Shown here: piece by piece, positions 41,532 to 48,275 of the stretch
Layout: each line of letters opens with the position of its first letter
How positions within the stretch are numbered: position 1 is the stretch's first letter
From: Ectothiorhodospiraceae bacterium
Lineage (GTDB): Bacteria; Pseudomonadota; Gammaproteobacteria; Thiohalomonadales; Thiohalomonadaceae
Assembly: GCA_007125455.1 (NCBI GenBank)
Contig: SLDE01000127.1
Location: forward strand, 1 to 48,275
DNA: 48,275 bases
Direction: 5' to 3'
Notes under the pieces: model-generated
Told to the model about the DNA's origin: nothing
What the model saw: only the letters and a program-made list of their open reading frames with translations
Databases searched by the model: none
Made by a program: the position numbers and the translations under genes

Positions 41532-42872
41532 TTACGCAAGTTGACAACGCTCTCGTACGACGTGTGCGATCTGCTCTGCCAGCCCGGCGACCTGGTCGGC
41601 GTCCTCCCCTTCCACCATCACGCGGATCAGCGGCTCGGTGCCGGAGGGGCGCAACAGCACCCGACCACGGCTGCCGAGGGTCTTTTCCGCCTCGGCCACG
41701 GCAGCCTGGATGGCCTTTTCGTTGCCCAGTTCCAGGCGCGAGCTCAGGCGCACATTGACCAGACACTGGGGAAGCTTGCGCATCCCGGATTTAAGCTCAT
41801 GCAGGCTCTTGCCCTGCTCAATCAAGGCACGCAATACCTGTAGTGCAGAGATAATACCATCGCCAGTGGTGGTGCAGTCCAGGCAGATCAAGTGACCGGA
41901 AGACTCCCCGCCCAGGCTCCATCCCCGCTGGCCGAGACTCTCCATCACGTACCTGTCGCCTACCTTGGCACGGAAGAAGTCCATTCCGGCCTCGCGCAGC
42001 GCCAGCTCCATGCCCAGATTGCTCATCAGGGTGCCGACCACACCGGGCAGCGGTTGCTGACGGTGGCGCGTGCTGGCGATGATGTAGAGCAACTCGTCAC
42101 CGTCGACCAATTCGCCGCGATGATCGACCATCAGCACGCGATCCCCATCACCATCCAGTGCGATCCCCAGATCCGCCCCCAATTCAAGCACCTTAGCTTG
42201 CAAGGCCTGAGGGTGGGTAGAGCCACAGTCGACGTTGATGTTCAGTCCGTCTGGCTGATCGCCCAGCGTGGTGACCTTGGCCCCCAGCTCGCGGAATACA
42301 TCGGGGGCTACGTGGTAGGTGGCACCGTTGGCGCAGTCTACCACCAGGTGCAGGCCCTTCAGATCGAGTGCGTTCGGGAAACTGCTTTTGCAAAACTCGA
42401 TGTAGCGTCCACCGGCATCGACCACCCGGCTGGCCTTGCCCAGGGCGTCGGGGCTGGCCATGGTCATCGCCTCGGCGTGGGCCGCTTCGATGGCCAACTC
42501 GACCGCATCGGGTAGCTTTGCCCCATTGGCAGAGAAGAATTTGATGCCATTATCGTGATAGGGGTTGTGCGAGGCGCTGATCACTATCCCCGCATCGGCA
42601 TGCAGGGTGCGGGTCAGGTAGGCGATGGCTGGGGTCGGCATCGGGCCAAGCAAGAGGATGTCGGCACCGGCGGCAGACAAACCCGCCTCCAGCGCCGACT
42701 CGAACATATACCCGGAGATACGGGTGTCCTTGCCAATCACCACCTTGCCCCCGGCCCCCTGGGTCAACACCTTACCGGCGGCCCAGCCCAGTTTGAGAAT
42801 AAACTCCGGGGTGATGGGATACTCCCCCACCCGACCGCGAATGCCATCGGTACCAAAAAACTGACGTGTCAT
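41532..42872 (-). CDS. glmM: Phosphoglucosamine mutase
   Basis: [39 protein letters not shown]. Confidence 0.98.
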   Translation of the reverse strand: MTRQFFGTDGIRGRVGEYPITPEFILKLGWAAGKVLTQGAGGKVVIGKDTRISGYMFESALEAGLSAAGADILLLGPMPTPAIAYLTRTLHADAGIVISASHNPYHDNGIKFFSANGAKLPDAVELAIEAAHAEAMTMASPDALGKASRVVDAGGRYIEFCKSSFPNALDLKGLHLVVDCANGATYHVAPDVFRELGAKVTTLGDQPDGLNINVDCGSTHPQALQAKVLELGADLGIALDGDGDRVLMVDHRGELVDGDELLYIIASTRHRQQPLPGVVGTLMSNLGMELALREAGMDFFRAKVGDRYVMESLGQRGWSLGGESSGHLICLDCTTTGDGIISALQVLRALIEQGKSLHELKSGMRKLPQCLVNVRLSSRLELGNEKAIQAAVAEAEKTLGSRGRVLLRPSGTEPLIRVMVEGEDADQVAGLAEQIAHVVRERCQLA

Positions 42873-42887
42873 CTTTGATTTTGCTCT

Positions 42888-43724
42888 CTACTTGGCCGCC
42901 AACACGGCATCAACCATCCGAATGGCATCCACACTCTCGCGCACATCGTGCACGCGGATAATCGCCGCACCTTGCCACGCGGCCAGGCAGGCCACTGCAA
43001 TACTACCATAAAGCCGTTCCGCGACCGGGCGGTCGATCACCTTGCCGATCATCGACTTGCGCGACATACCCACCAATAGTGGCTGATCAAGCAGCGCAAG
43101 GCGGTCGAGGTGCTTGAGCAGACTCAGGTTGTGCTCCAGTGTCTTGCCAAAGCCAAAGCCCGGATCGAGCAACAAGCGCTCACGGGCAATCCCCGCCGCC
43201 TCACAGCGGGCCACCTGCTGGGCCAGGAACGCCCCCACCTCGGCCAGCACATCCTGATACTGCGGGGCCTGCTGCATGGTGCGTGGTTCACCGAGCATGT
43301 GCATCAGGCAAATGGGCAGGCCGCTATCGGCCGCCGCCTCTAGCGCACCGGGGCGGCGCAGGGCGTAGACATCATTGATCATCCCGGCCCCGGCGGCGGC
43401 GGCGGCGCGCATCACTTCGGGCTTGCTGGTGTCAACGGAGATGGGCACCGCCAGCTCCGGCACAAGTGCCTCGATCACCGGGATCACCCGGGCCAACTCC
43501 TCTTCCAATGGTACATCCGCCGCGCCGGGGCGGGTCGACTCACCACCGATGTCGATGATCGCCGCACCATCCGCCTGCATCTGCAGGGCCTGCGCGATCG
43601 CCCGCTCGGGCGCATCAAAGCGCCCACCGTCGGAAAAAGAGTCCGGGGTGAGATTGAGCACCCCCATGATGCGGGGGGCAGACAGATCCAGGGGTTTACC
43701 GCCACAGTCCAGCAACATCGCCAA
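42888..43724 (-). CDS. folP: Dihydropteroate synthase
   Basis: IMGVLNLTPDSFSDGGRF, DIGGESTRPGA, DPGFGFGKTLEHN. Confidence 0.97.
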   Translation of the reverse strand: MAMLLDCGGKPLDLSAPRIMGVLNLTPDSFSDGGRFDAPERAIAQALQMQADGAAIIDIGGESTRPGAADVPLEEELARVIPVIEALVPELAVPISVDTSKPEVMRAAAAAGAGMINDVYALRRPGALEAAADSGLPICLMHMLGEPRTMQQAPQYQDVLAEVGAFLAQQVARCEAAGIARERLLLDPGFGFGKTLEHNLSLLKHLDRLALLDQPLLVGMSRKSMIGKVIDRPVAERLYGSIAVACLAAWQGAAIIRVHDVRESVDAIRMVDAVLAAK

Positions 43725-43747
43725 CTACCTGAAAAAAAGACAAAGGA

Positions 43748-43901
43748 TTTTAACGCACAGTGCGCAGAGAAAATCGAATGAAGCCAAAAGCCGCATTTTC
43801 TTGGTTGCTTGGCGAGAATTCTACGGGCTCTTAGCCCGAATCCCTTGCCGCCAACCAACACAGGAAACAACTCTGCGTCCTCGGCGGTCTCTGCGTTGAA
43901 A
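43748..43901. repeat. CACAGAG-type inverted repeat, divergent copy 2 (folP-ftsH spacer)
   Basis: TTTAACGCACAGTGCGCAGAGA ... CTCTGCGTCCTCGGCGGTCTCTGCGTTGAAA. Confidence 0.6.
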
Positions 43902-43931
43902 GCAAAACGCCCCGCGAGGCGGGGCGTTGAG
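43902..43931 (-). terminator. Rho-independent terminator of ftsH
   Basis: Minus strand ACGCCCCGCCTCGCGGGGCGTTTTGCTTT. Confidence 0.85.
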
Positions 43932-43934
43932 GGC

Positions 43935-45857
43935 TTAGTGCTGACCGGCCGGGTCGCCGACGGGGCCATCACTGTCATCCTTGACCTGCTCCCCCTTGGC
44001 CGGGCTGTCCGGCTCGGACGGCGGCTTCTTGTCGGTCCAGTCCTCCGGTGGCTTGGGCTCCCGACCTTCCATGATGTCGTTGATCTGTGACAGATCGATG
44101 GTCTCATACTTCATCAGCGCGTCGGCCATCATATGCAGCTTGTCGATATTATCGGTAAGGATCTTCTCGGCACGCTGGTAGTTGCGGTCGATGAAGGCAC
44201 GGATCTCCTCGTCGATGATGTGTGCAGTCTCGTCGGAGACGCTCTTGTGCTGAGTCACCGAGTGACCAAGGAAGACCTCGCCCTCGTCCTCAGAGTACAT
44301 CAACGGACCGAGCTTTTCTGACAGGCCCCATTTGGTGACCATATTGCGCGCCAGCTCGGTAGCACGCTGGATGTCGTTGGAGGCCCCGGTGGTGACCTTC
44401 TCGGGGCCAAAGATCAGCTCCTCGGCGATACGCCCACCAAACAGGGTGGAGATCTGACTCTCCAGGCGCTGCTTGCTGTGGCTGTAGCGATCTTGCTCTG
44501 GCAGGAACATGGTCACCCCCAGCGCACGGCCACGGGGGATAATGGTGACCTTGTGGACCGGATCATGATCCGGGACCACACGGCCGACGATGGCATGACC
44601 TGCCTCGTGATAGGCGGTGAGGCGCTTCTCGTCCTCGCTCATCACCATCGACTTGCGCTCGGCACCCATCATGATCTTGTCTTTGGCGCGCTCAAAGTCA
44701 TCCATCGCCACCAATGTGCGATTGGAGCGGGCGGCAAACAGCGCCGCCTCATTGACCAGGTTGGCCAGGTCGGCCCCGGAGAAGCCTGGGGTGCCTCGGG
44801 CGATGATGGACGGCTGGATATCGTCTGCCGCCGGCACCTTGCGCATGTGAACCTTGAGGATCTGCTCGCGACCACGCAGGTCGGGCAGTGGCACCACCAC
44901 CTGGCGGTCAAAGCGGCCAGGACGCAGCAGCGCCGGGTCGAGGACATCGGGGCGGTTGGTGGCAGCGATGACGATCACGCCCTCGTTACCCTCAAAGCCG
45001 TCCATTTCGACCAGCAGCTGGTTCAAGGTCTGCTCACGCTCATCGTGACCACCACCCAGACCGGCACCACGGTGACGGCCAACCGCATCGATCTCGTCGA
45101 TAAAGATGATGCAGGGGGCGGTCTTCTTGGCCTGTTCGAACATGTCACGCACACGGGAGGCACCGACACCGACGAACATCTCCACGAAATCAGAGCCAGA
45201 GATGGTAAAGAACGGCACCTTGGCCTCGCCGGCAATGGCTCTGGCGAGCAGGGTCTTACCGGTACCCGGCGAGCCGACCATCAGCACACCACGGGGGATC
45301 TTACCGCCAAGCTTCTGAAACTTGCTGGGATCACGCAGGAACTCAACCAGTTCGACCACGTCATCCTTGGCCTCTTCTACCCCGGCCACGTCGTTAAAGG
45401 TGACCTTGACCTGATCCTCGCCCAGCATGCGCGCACGGCTCTTGCCGAAGGACATTGCCCCACGGCCGCCGCCACCGCCCTGCATCTGGCGCATAAAGAA
45501 GATCCACACCCCGATCAGCAACAGCATCGGGAACCAGGATATGAAGATCTGGGTCAGCATGCTCTGCTTGGCCGGGGGCTTGGCCTCGATCGCCACACCA
45601 CTGTTGAGCAGATCGGGGATCAGGCCCGGATCATTCGGCGCGAAGGTGTTGAAGCGCTGACCATCGGCGCTCCAGCCGGTGATCTCGTTGCCCTCGATGG
45701 TGACACGCTCAACCCTTCCATCCTGCACGTCACGGATGAACTGGGAGTACTCCAGCGGCTTGACCGCCTGCTGCTGCTCTCCAAAGTTACTGAACACCGA
45801 CATCAGGATGAAGGCGATAACAATCCAGAGCAGGATATTCTTGGCTACATCGTTCAA
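43935..45857 (-). CDS. ftsH: ATP-dependent zinc metalloprotease FtsH
   Basis: 640 aa; [45 protein letters not shown]. Confidence 0.98.
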   Translation of the reverse strand: MNDVAKNILLWIVIAFILMSVFSNFGEQQQAVKPLEYSQFIRDVQDGRVERVTIEGNEITGWSADGQRFNTFAPNDPGLIPDLLNSGVAIEAKPPAKQSMLTQIFISWFPMLLLIGVWIFFMRQMQGGGGGRGAMSFGKSRARMLGEDQVKVTFNDVAGVEEAKDDVVELVEFLRDPSKFQKLGGKIPRGVLMVGSPGTGKTLLARAIAGEAKVPFFTISGSDFVEMFVGVGASRVRDMFEQAKKTAPCIIFIDEIDAVGRHRGAGLGGGHDEREQTLNQLLVEMDGFEGNEGVIVIAATNRPDVLDPALLRPGRFDRQVVVPLPDLRGREQILKVHMRKVPAADDIQPSIIARGTPGFSGADLANLVNEAALFAARSNRTLVAMDDFERAKDKIMMGAERKSMVMSEDEKRLTAYHEAGHAIVGRVVPDHDPVHKVTIIPRGRALGVTMFLPEQDRYSHSKQRLESQISTLFGGRIAEELIFGPEKVTTGASNDIQRATELARNMVTKWGLSEKLGPLMYSEDEGEVFLGHSVTQHKSVSDETAHIIDEEIRAFIDRNYQRAEKILTDNIDKLHMMADALMKYETIDLSQINDIMEGREPKPPEDWTDKKPPSEPDSPAKGEQVKDDSDGPVGDPAGQH

Positions 45858-45902
45858 GGTACTTCCTCGACTTTATACAATCACTAATAGCTTGGTACGT
45901 TA

Positions 45903-46523
45903 CTACACTTGATAGTTCCGGGCCAGCAGGTAAACCTCGCGGGAGCGTCCACGGGAGGCATCGGGCTTACGGATGATCACCTTGCCAAAGTGCTGGCGGC
46001 ACTCCTTGAGAAAGACGTCGGAGCCCTCACCCTGGAACAGCTTGAGCAGCATGTCTCCACCGGGTTTGAGCACCGTTTTGGCCAGCTCCAGGGTCAGTTC
46101 GACCAGGTACATCGAACGGGGCTGATCCACCGAGCGTACACCACTCATATTGGGTGCCATGTCGGACATTACAAGATCCACCGGTTGCCCATCAATGGTT
46201 TTCATCAACTCGGCAAGCACCGGTTCTTCCTGAAAATCCCCTTCAATAACAACCACATCCGGAAGGGGATCCATGGGCAGGATATCCAGCGCAATGACCT
46301 GTCCCCGCTTACCCACCAAATCGGCGGCGAGCTGGCTCCAGCCACCAGGGGCCGCGCCCAGGTCGACCACCACCATCCCCTTTTTGAGGATTTGATCCTT
46401 TTCCTGTATCTCCAGCAACTTATAGGCGGCACGGGAGCGCCAGCCCTCCTGCTGGGCACGCAACACATACTTGTCGTCGAAATGTTCCTTCAGCCAACGC
46501 TGACTGCTCTTGCTTCGTGCCAT
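45903..46523 (-). CDS. rlmE: 23S rRNA (uridine(2552)-2'-O)-methyltransferase RlmE
   Basis: 206 aa; [25 protein letters not shown]. Confidence 0.96.
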   Translation of the reverse strand: MARSKSSQRWLKEHFDDKYVLRAQQEGWRSRAAYKLLEIQEKDQILKKGMVVVDLGAAPGGWSQLAADLVGKRGQVIALDILPMDPLPDVVVIEGDFQEEPVLAELMKTIDGQPVDLVMSDMAPNMSGVRSVDQPRSMYLVELTLELAKTVLKPGGDMLLKLFQGEGSDVFLKECRQHFGKVIIRKPDASRGRSREVYLLARNYQV

Positions 46524-46692
46524 AAGCTACCTGATCAAATTATAATCATTAACGCAGGGGAGGCAGGCGACTACGTCCTGTAATCGCCTACGGCCACTGC
46601 GTTGAAATTCACTAAAACCTGCCCCTGGCGCTTGCAGGAAGGCTCGCCGAGGGCTATCTTTGCGCACCAACCATTAATCCGCTGGATCGACC

Positions 46693-46980
46693 ATGCCCCT
46701 GAGTGAACCGCAAAAACGCCACCTGCGCAAGCTGGCCCATGAACTGAAGCCTCTGATCATCATCGGCAACGCCGGTTTTAGCGAAGGGGTTGCCAATGAA
46801 CTGGAGTTGACCCTGGAGCACCACGAACTTATCAAGGTGCGGGTCAATGCCGGGGATCGTGAAGAACGCGACGCCATGATCGCCGCCATCCTCGATGCCA
46901 GCGGCGCCGAACTGGTGCAACGCATCGGCCACATCGCCGTGCTCTACCGCCCGGCCAAAGAGCCCAGGCTGAAGGTTTAA
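46693..46980 (+). CDS. yhbY: YhbY-family ribosome-associated RNA-binding protein
   Basis: 95 aa; KRHLRKLAHELKPLIIIGNAGFSEGVANELELTLEHHELIKVRV; divergent from rlmE. Confidence 0.95.
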   Translation: MPLSEPQKRHLRKLAHELKPLIIIGNAGFSEGVANELELTLEHHELIKVRVNAGDREERDAMIAAILDASGAELVQRIGHIAVLYRPAKEPRLKV

Positions 46981-46987
46981 AGGACCT

Positions 46988-47115
46988 TTAACACAGAGAA
47001 CACAGAGTTACTTAATGTCAGAGTAGTGAAAGATAGCCGGAGTGGACTCTGGTAATCCGCCTGAGGCTCTTGGTAATCGCTTTTCTCCGTGCTCTCTGTG
47101 CCCTCTGTGTTGAAA
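46988..47115. repeat. CACAGAG-type inverted repeat, copy 3 (yhbY/greA convergent spacer)
   Basis: TTAACACAGAGAACACAGAG ... CGTGCTCTCTGTGCCCTCTGTGTTGAA. Confidence 0.7.
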
Positions 47116-47120
47116 ATCTT

Positions 47121-47597
47121 TTATTCGTAACGAATCCCGGTGATTTCGTATTCACGCAACCCACCCGGGGCCTGTACTTCGGCGATGTCGTCCACTTCCT
47201 TGCCGACCAGTGCGCGGGCGATGGGTGAGGAGATGGAGATCTTACCCTCCTTGATGGTGGCCTCGTCCTCACCGACGATCTGGTAAGTCACTTCCTTGTC
47301 GCTCTCCAGGTCAAGCAGATCAACCGTAGCACCAAAGATCACCTTCCCCTGGGCATTGAGCTTGCTCGGATCGATGATCTGCGCATTGGAGAGCTTGCTC
47401 TCGATCTCCTGAATGCGCCCTTCGATAAAGCTCTGCTGCTCGCGGGCGGCATGGTATTCGGCATTTTCTTTCAGATCGCCGTGCTCACGGGCCTCGGCGA
47501 TCGCCTGGATCACCCGTGGGCGGGCCACGGACTTGAGTTCATCCAGTTCGGCGCGCAGTTTGGCCGCGCCGTGGGCGGTCATCGGGGTCTTATCCAT
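47121..47597 (-). CDS. greA: Transcription elongation factor GreA
   Basis: 158 aa; [37 protein letters not shown]. Confidence 0.98.
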   Translation of the reverse strand: MDKTPMTAHGAAKLRAELDELKSVARPRVIQAIAEAREHGDLKENAEYHAAREQQSFIEGRIQEIESKLSNAQIIDPSKLNAQGKVIFGATVDLLDLESDKEVTYQIVGEDEATIKEGKISISSPIARALVGKEVDDIAEVQAPGGLREYEITGIRYE

Positions 47598-48275
47598 TGT
47601 GTAGCTCCTGGTGCAAATCCTGTAAACGGTTGACCTCGCCCTGGGAGCGCTTCTTCATCGCGCGCGTGGTGGCGGCAGCCCCGGCCAGGGTGGTGGTATA
47701 GGTGACTTTATGTTGCAAGGCCTCACGCCGGATCAGGAAGGAGTCGGCAATGGCCTGCTTGTCTTCGGTGGTATTGATGATAAAGCTGATCTCATCGTTC
47801 TTGATCATGTCGACGATGTGCGGACGCTCCTCAGTCACCTTGTTGACCTGTTCGCAGGCCACTCCGGCCTCCTGGATCACCCGTGCGGTGCCACGGGTGG
47901 CCACCACATCGAAGCCCAGCTCGATCAGATCCCGGGCGACCTGCACCACGCCGGGCTTTTCCAGATCACGCACACTGATAAAGGCACGCCCACCGGTGGG
48001 CAGAATCACCCCGGCACCCAATTGCGCCTTGTGATAGGCCTCGCCAAAGGTACGACCCACCCCCATCACCTCGCCGGTAGACTTCATCTCGGGGCCGAGG
48101 ATCGGATCCACCCCAGGGAATTTGATGAAGGGGAATACCGCTTCCTTGACCGAGAAGTACTTTGGGATCACCTCGCCGCTAATCCCCTGCTGGGCCAGGC
48201 TTTGACCAGCCATGCAGCGTGCGGCGATCTTCGCCAGCGGACGCGAGGTGGCCTTGGAGACATAGGGCACGGTAC
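47590..48275 (-). CDS. carB: Carbamoyl-phosphate synthase large subunit, C-terminal part (5' end outside window)
   Basis: [45 protein letters not shown]; open at the window edge. Confidence 0.95.
   Translation of the reverse strand, partial: TVPYVSKATSRPLAKIAARCMAGQSLAQQGISGEVIPKYFSVKEAVFPFIKFPGVDPILGPEMKSTGEVMGVGRTFGEAYHKAQLGAGVILPTGGRAFISVRDLEKPGVVQVARDLIELGFDVVATRGTARVIQEAGVACEQVNKVTEERPHIVDMIKNDEISFIINTTEDKQAIADSFLIRREALQHKVTYTTTLAGAAATTRAMKKRSQGEVNRLQDLHQELHNG

Noticed and set aside
44478-45887. 469-aa plus-strand ORF opposite ftsH
   Set aside because: Antisense shadow of ftsH with no domain signature.

Overview
The window is about 48 kb of gammaproteobacterial-type chromosome, coded almost entirely on the minus strand. 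Read in the minus direction it follows the conserved carB-greA-(yhbY)-rlmE-ftsH-folP-glmM-tpiA-secG-tRNA-Leu ... tRNA-fMet ... rimP-nusA-infB-rbfA-truB-rpsO-pnp superlocus, ending in an mtnB-mtnD-mtnC methionine-salvage cluster. A complete nuoA-N operon, a DUF2818-like gene and a patatin gene lie between tRNA-Leu and tRNA-fMet. A compact 10 kb signalling operon lies between tRNA-fMet and rimP. It encodes two histidine kinases, a Zn-ribbon protein, four receivers with the same KPW motif (REC-PAS, REC-HD-GYP, stand-alone REC, and REC fused to an MshEN/GspE-PilB-type ATPase) and an MglA-like small GTPase. It is bounded by Rho-independent terminators and is the best candidate for an undescribed system. 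The intergenic spaces also hold several repeats: a 161-bp palindromic MITE-like element, a two-copy MITE-like family whose ends overlap the truB and nuoL stop codons, three copies of a CACAGAG-type inverted repeat, and a 171-bp-period tandem duplication of the tRNA-Leu 3' end plus terminator. All calls come from reading the sequence and the ORF translations; no database search was run.
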